From: ZC4RG35 sp041747855
GTDB lineage: Bacteria; Actinomycetota; Acidimicrobiia; Spongiisociales; ZC4RG35
DNA: 14,209 bases
Reading direction: 5' to 3'
NCBI GenBank assembly: GCA_041747855.1
Contig: JBGTEJ010000095.1
Span: 1-14,209, forward strand
The translations under genes were made by a program, and so were the position numbers. Below are positions 1 through 7,398 of the stretch, piece by piece; position 1 is the first letter of the stretch; the number at the start of each line of letters is the position of its first letter. Under the pieces are notes generated by a model. The model saw nothing but the letters and a program-made list of their open reading frames with translations, did no database searches and was not told the origin of the DNA.

Positions 1-66
1 GAAATCCGGCTTGTAGCCCCTGCGTGCGAATTACCCTGCGCCGATAAGGCTAGCCAGGATAAACCG

Positions 67-2004
67 GTGTCACTAGAGCTTCGATATCCAGACGGTACCG
101 TCGTCGCCCACCCTGAGGGCGTGACCGGTCTCGAGGTCGCCGCGACCATAGGTCCGAGGCTTGCCGCTGCCGCCGTGGCCGTGAAAATCAACGGAAAAGT
201 CATCGACCTGGCCACACCGATCAACGAGGGTGGCGATTTCAGTGTGGTCACCCTTGCCGACGACGACGGACTTTTCATCCTCCGGCACTCTTCGGCCCAT
301 GTCCTAGCCCAGGCTGTGCTCGACGAGTTTCCCGGATCGACCTTCGCCATCGGGCCACCAATCCAGGATGGCTTCTACTACGACTTCGGGGTGGACTCTC
401 CGTTCACACCCGAAGACGTGGAGAGTCTGGAAGCTCGGATGCGACAAATCATCGCCGAGGACCAGCCTTTCGAGCGGGTCGTCCTTTCCCGCGATGAGGC
501 ACGTGAGGTGTTCGCCCACCACCGGTTCAAGATGGAGCTGATCGACACCGTCGATTCCGCGCAAGGTGTCGACCACGACTCGGTGACGGTATACCGAAAT
601 CATGAGTTCGTGGACCTCTGTCGGGGACCACACCTTCCGTCGACAGGGAGGATCCCCGCAGTCAAGCTCCTTCGCAGCAGTGGGGCCTATTGGCGTGGTG
701 ACGAGAAGCGGGATCAACTGCAGCGCATCTACGGGACCGCCTGGCCGTCACCGGCTGATCTCGACGCTTATCTCGTGCGCATCGAGGAAGCTGAGAAGCG
801 CGACCACCGCCGGCTCGGGAGCGAGCTCGACCTGTTCAGCTTCCCCAATGAACTGGGCTCCGGTTTGGCTGTGTGGCATCCAAAGGGAGGTCTCCTTCGC
901 AAGATCGTCGAAGACCGCAGCAGGGAACTCCACGAACGATTCGGCTTCGACTTCGTATACACCCCCCATCTCATGAAGGCGGACCTCTGGCGGACGTCAG
1001 GTCACCTCGAGTACTACGAGGAGAACATGTATCCGAGGATGGAGATGGACCACGGGGTCGAGTACCAGGTGAAGCCGATGAACTGCCCCGGCCACATCCT
1101 CATCTATCAGAGCCGAGCCCGTTCCTACCGTGAGCTGCCGATAAGGCTATCGGAGTTGGGCGGGGTCTACCGATATGAGAAGTCCGGTGTGGTGCACGGG
1201 CTCATGCGCGCACGCGGGTTCACCCAGGATGATTCACACACCTTTTGCACCGAGGAACAACTCGCCGACGAGCTGCGGCATCACTTGCGGTTTGTGCTCG
1301 AGTGGCACACCGGGTTCGGTTTCAACGAGGCCGACATCGAAGCCGAACTGAGCACCCAGCCCGAGAAGTCGGTTGGTGAGCAATCGCGATGGGAAATCAG
1401 CGAGAAGCTGCTGGCCGAGGCTTTGGAAGCTGAAGGGGTCACCTACCGCGTAGCCCCCGGCGAGGGTGCCTTTTACGGGCCCAAGATCGACGTGCACATA
1501 AAGGATGCCATCGGGAGACGCTGGCAGATGGGAACTGTCCAGCTCGACTTCAACAACCCGGAACGATTCGACCTCGTGTATGCGGCCGCAGGCAACGTTT
1601 CGGAGCGTCCGTACATGATCCACTGCGCCAAGGCTGGTTCCATGGAGAGGTTCATCGGGGTGCTCGTCGAACACTACGGAGGGGCCTTCCCCATGTGGCT
1701 GGCGCCGGTCCAAGTCTCGGTGGTCCCGGTCGCCGACCGTCATCACGAGTATGGAGGTTCTGTGGTAGCCCGTTTGCGGGACGCAGGAGTTCGGGCCGAA
1801 CTCGATATCTCTGATGAGACCGTGGGAGACAAGATCCGGCGCGCCCTGACCCAGAAGCACCCTGCTGTCCTGGTGGTTGGGGACGATGACGCCGCCAACC
1901 AAACCGTCGGTCTTCGTCTTTACGGTGAAGAGCATGACACCAGAGGTGTTGCACTCATCGAAGCCACCAACCGTCTAGTCGAGATGGCGCAGCGTCCAGG
2001 ATGA
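67..2004 (+). CDS. thrS: Threonyl-tRNA synthetase
   Basis: Cytoplasmic class II aminoacyl-tRNA synthetase that charges tRNA-Thr with threonine. At 645 residues it has full family length. Order of domains: an N-terminal TGS domain (about 1-62), an editing domain with the HxxxH pair H74/H78 and the second pair C185/H189 (CRGPH), the catalytic core (about 245-540) and a C-terminal anticodon-binding domain (about 545-640). Zinc ligands that hold the substrate threonine are C340 (MNCPGH), H391 (DDSHTFC) and H519. Motif 2 is YRYEKSG with R369, and the motif 3 arginine is R528 in GSMERF. The residue after H519 is Cys where the E. coli enzyme has Arg. The GTG start at 67 is preceded by AGGA (56-59) at 7-base spacing. 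Only 66 bases of upstream DNA are visible and no T-box or convincing promoter is seen there. The stop overlaps the next start (ATGA). Confidence 0.98.
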   Translation: MSLELRYPDGTVVAHPEGVTGLEVAATIGPRLAAAAVAVKINGKVIDLATPINEGGDFSVVTLADDDGLFILRHSSAHVLAQAVLDEFPGSTFAIGPPIQDGFYYDFGVDSPFTPEDVESLEARMRQIIAEDQPFERVVLSRDEAREVFAHHRFKMELIDTVDSAQGVDHDSVTVYRNHEFVDLCRGPHLPSTGRIPAVKLLRSSGAYWRGDEKRDQLQRIYGTAWPSPADLDAYLVRIEEAEKRDHRRLGSELDLFSFPNELGSGLAVWHPKGGLLRKIVEDRSRELHERFGFDFVYTPHLMKADLWRTSGHLEYYEENMYPRMEMDHGVEYQVKPMNCPGHILIYQSRARSYRELPIRLSELGGVYRYEKSGVVHGLMRARGFTQDDSHTFCTEEQLADELRHHLRFVLEWHTGFGFNEADIEAELSTQPEKSVGEQSRWEISEKLLAEALEAEGVTYRVAPGEGAFYGPKIDVHIKDAIGRRWQMGTVQLDFNNPERFDLVYAAAGNVSERPYMIHCAKAGSMERFIGVLVEHYGGAFPMWLAPVQVSVVPVADRHHEYGGSVVARLRDAGVRAELDISDETVGDKIRRALTQKHPAVLVVGDDDAANQTVGLRLYGEEHDTRGVALIEATNRLVEMAQRPG

Positions 2005-2489
2005 CCGACCGGAACCCGGAGTTCGACCGTGAAGGGATCCACATCGATCGGGATCTCGCCGACCAGCTCCACATCGAAGAGGAGCTCGACTCCAACGTAG
2101 AGGGTGTCTATACGTTTCCCTCTCCTCAGCGGCGACGGACCTACGCATGGGTTCTGGCAGCGTTCGCACCCATCGCCCTTTGGGTAGTTCCGGGCGGATG
2201 GTGGGTCGCCGTCGGTTTCCTCGCGGTCGCCGGATGGCTGGCGGTTTCAGCATGGCCCCTCAAGGTGGACGAGCACCAAGCACTTCGTGTCGCCGGGTCT
2301 CATATGCCGTTCCCTGTGGGTCACGCCTCCGCATCGGTGCGATTCAAAGGATGGCGTTCCCGCCCGCGCTGGTCGGTCGTTCTCTATTCGGCAAGCGAGC
2401 CCCCGGATGCCCGTGGTCTGGTGGTTGTCGACGCGGTGTCAGGTGAGGTCGTCGAGGAACCGTACGTGGAGGCCATAGCCCCGGTCTGA
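2001..2489 (+). CDS. Hypothetical two-helix membrane protein with PepSY-like C-terminal part
   Basis: I do not recognise a named family. The 162-residue protein has an acidic N-terminal stretch (1-38) and a short basic segment (QRRR, 43-46). Two adjacent hydrophobic helices (about 47-64 and 66-85) are separated only by PGG, so a membrane hairpin is likely. A soluble C-terminal part (about 88-162) follows. Its end, RWSVVLYSA...GLVVVDAVSGEVVEE, resembles the beta-strand pattern of PepSY-type domains (a strand followed by V-D-A-x-S/T-G-E-V), but this is a resemblance by eye only. The ATG overlaps the thrS stop by four bases (ATGA), so translation is probably coupled and the gene shares the thrS transcript. 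In Mycobacterium this position holds a HIT-domain gene, to which this protein is unrelated. The basic residues before helix 1 suggest that both termini lie in the cytoplasm. Confidence 0.8.
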   Translation: MTDRNPEFDREGIHIDRDLADQLHIEEELDSNVEGVYTFPSPQRRRTYAWVLAAFAPIALWVVPGGWWVAVGFLAVAGWLAVSAWPLKVDEHQALRVAGSHMPFPVGHASASVRFKGWRSRPRWSVVLYSASEPPDARGLVVVDAVSGEVVEEPYVEAIAPV

Positions 2490-2515
2490 GGCGGGACTGT
2501 CCCTAAAATCCCGCC
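2490..2515. terminator. Possible bidirectional terminator hairpin between convergent genes
   Basis: GGCGGGA (2490-2496) and TCCCGCC (2509-2515) form a perfect 7-bp stem with a 12-base loop. They lie in the 43-base gap between the ends of the 162-residue ORF (+) and gltA (-). An alternative inner hairpin, GGGAC-T-GTCCC (2493-2503), overlaps it. No T-tract follows on either strand, so intrinsic termination is uncertain, although many high-GC terminators lack one. Confidence 0.45.
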
Positions 2516-2532
2516 ATGTAGTGGGTTGAAAG

Positions 2533-3816
2533 TCAGCGATCGTCCAAGGCGACGTAGTCCCGTGCGACTTCACCGACGAAGAGCTGACGGGGTCTGAAAA
2601 TCCTCGTCTCTGGGTCCCCTAGAAGCTCTCGATACTGTGCGATCCACCCCGGGAGTCTGCCCATCGCGAAAAGAGCGGTGAACATGTCGGTGGGGAAACC
2701 CATGGCCCGGTAGATCACCCCCGAGTAGAAGTCGACGTTGGGGTACAGCTTCCTTTCCCCGAAGTAGTCATCGGACAGCGCCACCTCCTCGAGTTGCATG
2801 GCGAGATCGAGGAGCGGATCATCGACACCCATAGCTTCGAGGACGTCTTCGGCCGACTTCTTGAGAATTCGGGCCCTTGGATCAAAGTTCTTGTAGACCC
2901 GATGACCGAAACCCATGAGTCGGAACGGATCACTCTTGTCTTTGGCCCGTCGGACGACTGTCTGCAGATCCTCGCCCCTGGTGATTATGTCTTCGAACAT
3001 CTCGAGGACCGCCTGGTTGGCACCACCGTGCAACGGGCCTGACAGAGCATGGATGCCCGCCGCCACGGAGCTGAAAAGATTCGCCTGACTCGACCCCACG
3101 AGCCGAACTGCTGAGGTCGAACAATTCTGACCGTGGTCGGCATGGAGCACGAGCAACAAGTTGAGGGCCTTGGCCACAACCGGATCGGGCATGAAGTCCT
3201 CGGCTGGCACCGAGTACATCATCTTGAGGAACCTGGTCGCATAGTCGAGGTCGTTGTCCGGGTAGATGTACGGCTGGTACACGGAGTACTTGTACGACCA
3301 GGCAATCATCGTTGGCGTTTTGGCGATCAGCCTTCTGGAACTGATGTCCAGGGATTCCTCGTCCTTAGGATCCAGGGCGTCGGGGTAGTAGCTGGCAAGG
3401 GCTGAGGTGGCTGACGCCAGGATCTGCATCGGATGGGCGTCGTTGGGGAAGGCCTCGAAGAGGTGCTTCATGTCCTCCCGGAGCAGGGTGTGACGGGTGA
3501 TCGACTCCTCGTAAGACTCCAACTCGGTCTTGTTGGGGAGTTCCCCGTACTGAAGCAGATAGGCCACTTCGAGGAATCCGGCGTGCTCGGCAAGCTCCTC
3601 AATCGGGTATCCCCGGTATTGCAGCAAGCCGGCCTCACCGTCGATGAAGCTCACCGCCGATCGCCCTTCGGCCGTGTTGGCGAATCCGTTGTCGATGGTG
3701 ACGATTCCCAGTTCCGCTCTGAGTCGGGAGATGTCGACGGCCGCGTCCCCGTGGGCGCCGACATATGTAGGGAGAGTCACCTCCTTGTCTCCGTAACGGA
3801 CGACCACTTCTGACAT
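2533..3816 (-). CDS. gltA: Citrate synthase (type II, GltA-like)
   Basis: Condenses acetyl-CoA and oxaloacetate to citrate, the entry step of the TCA cycle; cytoplasmic. The 427-residue length matches the long bacterial GltA form, which has an extra N-terminal domain of about 50 residues and in E. coli is hexameric and inhibited by NADH. The active-site triad is visible: H263 (SGPLHGGAN), H305 (GFGHRVYKN) and D362 (NVDFYSG). The conserved HADHGQN block (225-231) and the C-terminal RPRQLFVG are also present. The ATG at 3816 is preceded on the minus strand by GAGGAACAG, a good ribosome binding site that overlaps the stop region of the upstream EF-G2 gene. The gap is 11 bases, so the two genes are almost surely one transcript. 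Whether NADH allostery is retained cannot be judged by eye. Confidence 0.97.
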   Translation of the reverse strand: MSEVVVRYGDKEVTLPTYVGAHGDAAVDISRLRAELGIVTIDNGFANTAEGRSAVSFIDGEAGLLQYRGYPIEELAEHAGFLEVAYLLQYGELPNKTELESYEESITRHTLLREDMKHLFEAFPNDAHPMQILASATSALASYYPDALDPKDEESLDISSRRLIAKTPTMIAWSYKYSVYQPYIYPDNDLDYATRFLKMMYSVPAEDFMPDPVVAKALNLLLVLHADHGQNCSTSAVRLVGSSQANLFSSVAAGIHALSGPLHGGANQAVLEMFEDIITRGEDLQTVVRRAKDKSDPFRLMGFGHRVYKNFDPRARILKKSAEDVLEAMGVDDPLLDLAMQLEEVALSDDYFGERKLYPNVDFYSGVIYRAMGFPTDMFTALFAMGRLPGWIAQYRELLGDPETRIFRPRQLFVGEVARDYVALDDR

Positions 3817-3827
3817 CTGTTCCTCGC

Positions 3828-5879
3828 TCAGTTCTGTTGTGACCTGGAAGCCGCAATCACCGCCTGCGCCTCGCTCTGGGGCACCTCGGCGTAATGATCG
3901 AATCCGACCTCGAATGTGCCGCGACCTGAGGTCAATGATCGCAGCTCCGCGGGGTATTGCCGCATCTCGGCCATAGGCACCTCAGCGGTGACGATCCTGA
4001 GGTTGCCGTCACCATCCATCCCGAGCACCCTTCCCCGTTTCGAGTTGATGTCCCCCATGACATCCCCCAGATAGTCCTCGGGCACGGTGACGAGCACCCG
4101 CATCACCGGTTCGAGAAGCACCGGACGGAGCTTGTCGGCAGCCGTTCTGAATGCCTGGATCCCCGCCATGCGAAACGACATCTCATCGGAGTCGACGGTG
4201 TGGTACTTCCCGTCGAAGAGTTCGGCCGAGAGGTCGATCACCGGGTAGCCGGCCAGGATGCCCCGGACCAGTGCCTCCTGAACCCCCTTGTCGACCGCTG
4301 GAATGAAGCTCCGCGGTACCGAGCCGCCTTTGACCGAGTCGATGAACTCATAGCCCGAACCCCTCGGGAGAGGAGCGAACCGGACGAAGGCGACCCCGAA
4401 CTGGCCACGCCCCCCGGTCTGCTTCTTGTGTTTGCCTTCCGCTTCGGCGGTGGCCGTGATGGTCTCCCGGTACGGCACCTTGGGGAGCTCTGCGTCGACT
4501 TCGACCCCGAACATTCGATGGATTCGTTCCATGGTGACTTCGAGATGGCTGTCACCCAAGCCGGCGAGGATGGTCTCACCGGTCTCGACCCGTCTTTCGA
4601 TACCGACAGTTGGGTCTTCGTCAACGATCTTGTGAAGCGCAGTCGAAAGCTTCTCCTCGTCCTGGTGTGACCGCGGGGTGATGGCCACTTCAGCCACCGG
4701 TCGCGGATAGGTGACTGGTTCGATGACGGTGGCGTTGCCCGGGGTACGGAGGGTGTCCCCTGCCTTCAGGGCTTCAACCTTGGCGATGGCTCCGATTCCT
4801 CCCACCGGGAGGTCACTGACGTCGCGATGCTCCTTGCCCTGGAGCTTGAATAGGTTGTGGAGTCTTACCCGACCACCCCTGGCCACTTCGAGCTCCTGAT
4901 CGGCCTTGGCAACCCCGGAGAAGATCCGGAACAACGAGACCTTTCCGACAAAGGGGTCAGACATCGTCTTGATGACATATGCGACAAATGGCCCGTCTTC
5001 GGCGGGTGTGATCGGTTCACCGGCGGAAAGTGGGGGCAGTTTTCTCTCGAGCGGGTTGGGTCCATAGTCCACGATGAACTCGAAGAGGGTGTCGATACCG
5101 ATGAGCCTGGCGGCGGATGTGACCAGGACGGGATGGATCTGTCCGGCGACGATTCCCTTATGGACGGTGGCGACGATTTGATCTCGGGTGGGTTCGACCC
5201 CTTCGAAGTACGCCTCCATCATTTCGTCGTCGGTTTCGACGACCGTCTCGATCAGCCCGGTATGGGCGCTGTGGACGAGGTCGGCGATCTCCGCCGGTAG
5301 ATCGATCTGGGTTGCCTTCGGTGAGTCTCCGGTGTATTCGTAGGCCCGTTCCGTGGCCACTCGGACCAGGCCCCGGAGGTCGGCCTCTTCTCCTATCGGT
5401 ACCTGGATTGGGGCGATCTGCTTACCGAACGACTCGCGGAGTTGTTCGAGAGTCCGTTCGTATGATGCCCTCTCCCGGTCCAACTTGGTGATGACGATCG
5501 CCCGTGGGATGCCTTCCTCTCCAGCCGCCCTCCAAAGTTGTTCGGTCTGGACCTCGACACCGTCCACGGCAGAGACGCAGAACAGAGCGAGGTCAACGGC
5601 CCTCAATGCGGAACGTGCGTCGCCCACAAAGTCGGACGATCCCGGTGTATCGATGATGTTTATCCGGTGACCGTTCCACTCCACGGTGGCGACTCCGAGG
5701 CTCAGGGATATCTTGCGGCTGATTTCCTCTGGCTGGTGATCGAAGGTCGACGTGCCTTGGTCTACCGAGCCCATCCTGGTGGTTGCCCCTCCGACGAAAA
5801 GCATCGCTTCGGCCAGGGTGGTCTTGCCGCTGCCCCCGTGACCGACAAGGGCGACGTTGCGAACATTCTCGGGAACCAC
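3828..5879 (-). CDS. EF-G2-type translational GTPase (elongation factor G-like)
   Basis: A 683-residue paralogue of elongation factor G, matching the EF-G-like 'EF-G2' group (M. tuberculosis FusA2 type) rather than the main translocase. Visible GTPase motifs are the P-loop GHGGSGKT (13-20), DTPG (77-80) for G3 and TKLD (131-134) for G4, where canonical EF-G has NKMD. In the G2 region the usual ERGIT is replaced by SRKIS (54-58). These departures are, as far as I recall, typical of the EF-G2 group, so they do not suggest decay. Domains II to V follow, including domain IV segments KKQTGGRGQFG and YHTVDSDEMSF and the domain V stretch PEDYLGDVMGDINSKRG. The GTG start at 5879 has a strong AGGAGG four bases upstream. 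EF-G2 proteins bind GTP and ribosomes, but their cellular role is poorly defined. The usual operon with rpsL/rpsG/tuf is absent; the partner here is gltA. Confidence 0.93.
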   Translation of the reverse strand: MVPENVRNVALVGHGGSGKTTLAEAMLFVGGATTRMGSVDQGTSTFDHQPEEISRKISLSLGVATVEWNGHRINIIDTPGSSDFVGDARSALRAVDLALFCVSAVDGVEVQTEQLWRAAGEEGIPRAIVITKLDRERASYERTLEQLRESFGKQIAPIQVPIGEEADLRGLVRVATERAYEYTGDSPKATQIDLPAEIADLVHSAHTGLIETVVETDDEMMEAYFEGVEPTRDQIVATVHKGIVAGQIHPVLVTSAARLIGIDTLFEFIVDYGPNPLERKLPPLSAGEPITPAEDGPFVAYVIKTMSDPFVGKVSLFRIFSGVAKADQELEVARGGRVRLHNLFKLQGKEHRDVSDLPVGGIGAIAKVEALKAGDTLRTPGNATVIEPVTYPRPVAEVAITPRSHQDEEKLSTALHKIVDEDPTVGIERRVETGETILAGLGDSHLEVTMERIHRMFGVEVDAELPKVPYRETITATAEAEGKHKKQTGGRGQFGVAFVRFAPLPRGSGYEFIDSVKGGSVPRSFIPAVDKGVQEALVRGILAGYPVIDLSAELFDGKYHTVDSDEMSFRMAGIQAFRTAADKLRPVLLEPVMRVLVTVPEDYLGDVMGDINSKRGRVLGMDGDGNLRIVTAEVPMAEMRQYPAELRSLTSGRGTFEVGFDHYAEVPQSEAQAVIAASRSQQN

Positions 5880-5891
5880 TTGACCTCCTCA

Positions 5892-5916
5892 GTTAGGGAC
5901 CTGCTCAGATCCTAAC
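5892..5916 (-). promoter_or_regulatory. Putative fusA2-gltA promoter with 6-bp inverted repeat
   Basis: In the 82-base divergent gap the minus strand carries TAGGAT (5914-5909), a good actinobacterial -10 (TAnnnT). It would start transcription near 5902 and leave a leader of about 23 bases with AGGAGG (5889-5884) before the GTG. The -35 position reads GAGACC, a weak match. A perfect inverted repeat, GTTAGG (5892-5897) and CCTAAC (5911-5916) with a 13-base spacer, overlaps this -10 and the expected start site. It could be an operator or a leader hairpin. Confidence 0.4.
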
Positions 5917-5949
5917 GCCGGGGAACTCCCTGGTCTCCCGGCAGACTGC

Positions 5950-5962
5950 TACTTTCACGCTG
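5950..5962 (+). promoter_or_regulatory. Putative -10 element for leaderless pgsA transcript
   Basis: TACTTT (5950-5955) is followed by six bases and then the GTG at 5962, which places the expected transcription start at the start codon. No Shine-Dalgarno sequence precedes this GTG, which fits a leaderless mRNA as is common in Actinobacteria. No clear -35 is visible in the upstream GC-rich stretch. Confidence 0.4.
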
Positions 5963-6531
5963 TGATCGACATGCGAATCCGGCCACGCGTGACCCGGTTC
6001 ATCCAACCGCTGGGTCAAGGTCTGGCCAGAATCGGAATGACACCGACGGTTATGACCGTGCTGGGACTGGCAGTGTGTGTCAGTGGTGCGGCGTGGATCG
6101 CCCTCGGCAACCTACGTGGAGGGGCCATCGTGGTCCTACTGGGGTCGCTGCTCGACGGATTGGATGGCGCTGTCGCAAGAGCGTCGAACAAGGTGACGGA
6201 AAGAGGGGCCTTTCTCGATGCCGCCTCCGACCGGATAAGTGAAGTGGCCGCTTTCGGAGGGTTGGCCTTTGCGATGGATGGGAGCCCAACCATCCTATTG
6301 CTGATCGTTCTCGCCCTCGGTGGTGCCATGCTCGTGCCCTACATGAGAGCTAAAGCCGAGGCCGCCGGCCTGGACGGTCGTGGGGGAATGATGGGGCGGG
6401 CCGAACGGATTCTTCTTTTTTGCACTGGTCTGATCACCGGGTATGTGGAGCCGATGCTCTGGGTGTTCGTGATACTCGTCTGGTTGACCGCCTTCAGCCG
6501 ATTCTGGAAGACCTACCGATCATTTCCGTGA
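5962..6531 (+). CDS. pgsA: CDP-alcohol phosphatidyltransferase, probable phosphatidylinositol phosphate synthase
   Basis: Integral membrane enzyme that transfers the phosphatidyl group of CDP-diacylglycerol to a sugar alcohol. In actinobacteria, at this gene position, the acceptor is inositol-1-phosphate, giving phosphatidylinositol phosphate. The family signature is complete: D65, D68 and G69 (DGLDG), A72-R73, then G82, D86 and D90 (GAFLDAASD). Several hydrophobic helices are visible (about 31-48, 53-64, 96-106, 110-128, 150-160 and 163-179), as expected for a six-helix protein of 189 residues. The substrate choice is inferred from the neighbours (PIM acyltransferase, PimA), since the signature alone would also fit a phosphatidylglycerophosphate synthase. 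The start is GTG 5962, which fits a leaderless transcript; ATG 5971 is the alternative, also without a ribosome binding site. The stop overlaps the next gene's start (GTGA). Confidence 0.9.
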   Translation: MIDMRIRPRVTRFIQPLGQGLARIGMTPTVMTVLGLAVCVSGAAWIALGNLRGGAIVVLLGSLLDGLDGAVARASNKVTERGAFLDAASDRISEVAAFGGLAFAMDGSPTILLLIVLALGGAMLVPYMRAKAEAAGLDGRGGMMGRAERILLFCTGLITGYVEPMLWVFVILVWLTAFSRFWKTYRSFP

Positions 6532-7397
6532 GGGATCTCGTCGGATATCTCGGTCTGCGTCTCGGAGTGGGCCTGGTCGGTATGCTCCCCGCCGGGGTTG
6601 CCCGATCGTTTGGCAGTCTCGCCGGCCGGGTTTGGCACACATTCGACCGGGGAAGACAGTTAATGGCGAGGAGACATATGTCCCGCGTTCTCGGGGAGGC
6701 GTCGAGATCAGACTCCCGAGCCGTCATGGAGTCTTATGGTCGTTATTGGGCCGAGGCTCTTTGGGCAAGGGAACGAAGAGTGCCCGGCATGCTCGCCACC
6801 ACCACAGTCGAGGGTCTCGAACATCTCCTCGATGCCCGAGATCGTGGAAAGGGCATGGTCTTTGCGCTGACTCACACAGGCAACTGGGAGGCTGCTGCTC
6901 CGGTCGCCGTTTCTCACGGGTTGTCGGTCGTCGCCGTCGCCGAACAGTTGGGGAACCGTCGGATTACAGAATGGTTCACCGCGATGCGTGCCAAATTCGG
7001 GATCGAGATCATCCTTGCCACCGGTCGGGCCGAGGTGATGCGTCGACTTGAGGCCGCATTGGCGGCGAAAAGGGCGGTGGCACTGCTCGCCGATCGTGAT
7101 CTGCGGGGTAGGGGAGTGGAGGTGAGCTTCTTCGGTGAGACGACGACACTCCCACCGGGGCCGTCCACATTGGCGATCAAGATGGACGCCCCGCTTCTTC
7201 CGGTCGCCTCCTTCTTCGATGGGGCCAGTCACCGTGTCGTGGTCAGACCGGCGATTCCGGTCCCTGTCGCGGAATCCCGGGCCGAGCAGGTCCGTGAGAT
7301 GACCCAGGCCCTGGCCGTCGAGATGGAGGCGCTGATCCGACAGGACCCTCATCAATGGCACCTGGTCGTGCCCAATTGGCCTTCAGATCGGGTGTGA
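6528..7397 (+). CDS. Lysophospholipid acyltransferase family protein, probable phosphatidylinositol mannoside acyltransferase
   Basis: Member of the LpxL/HtrB-type acyltransferase family, membrane-associated and acyl-CoA or acyl-carrier dependent. Its M. tuberculosis counterpart at this position, Rv2611c (PatA), acylates a mannose of phosphatidylinositol mannosides. The catalytic HX4E motif is seen as HTGNWE (H116, E121). The later family blocks LADRDLRGRGVEVSFFG (187-203) and QWHLVVPNW (276-284) are also present. An open frame extends upstream to 6420, but the GTG at 6528 is preferred because it overlaps the pgsA stop (GTGA). It gives 289 residues and an N-terminus starting with the hydrophobic RDLVGYLGLRLGVGLVG segment typical of the family. 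No independent ribosome binding site is seen, so translation is probably coupled to pgsA. One base separates its stop from the pimA ATG. Confidence 0.9.
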   Translation: MRDLVGYLGLRLGVGLVGMLPAGVARSFGSLAGRVWHTFDRGRQLMARRHMSRVLGEASRSDSRAVMESYGRYWAEALWARERRVPGMLATTTVEGLEHLLDARDRGKGMVFALTHTGNWEAAAPVAVSHGLSVVAVAEQLGNRRITEWFTAMRAKFGIEIILATGRAEVMRRLEAALAAKRAVALLADRDLRGRGVEVSFFGETTTLPPGPSTLAIKMDAPLLPVASFFDGASHRVVVRPAIPVPVAESRAEQVREMTQALAVEMEALIRQDPHQWHLVVPNWPSDRV

Positions 7398-7398
7398 C

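Noticed and set aside
1..66. T-box or attenuator leader upstream of thrS.
   Set aside because: Only 66 bases are visible, with no T-box core sequence or terminator-antiterminator structure.
1234..1935. A 233-codon open frame on the minus strand opposite thrS.
   Set aside because: It is a shadow of the synthetase gene in high-GC DNA. The thrS protein is full length and conserved, and the antisense translation has no recognisable domain.
3957..4670. A 237-codon plus-strand frame opposite the EF-G2 gene.
   Set aside because: The conserved GTPase occupies the other strand, and the antisense product has no recognisable domain or ribosome binding site.
6420..6527. N-terminal extension of the acyltransferase frame from ATG 6420.
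   Set aside because: It lies wholly within pgsA, has no family similarity, and GTG 6528 gives the expected overlap and N-terminus.
6671..6684. GACATATGTC palindrome inside the acyltransferase gene, resembling the SOS boxes.
   Set aside because: It lacks the required GAAC/GTTC half-sites and is internal to a conserved coding region.
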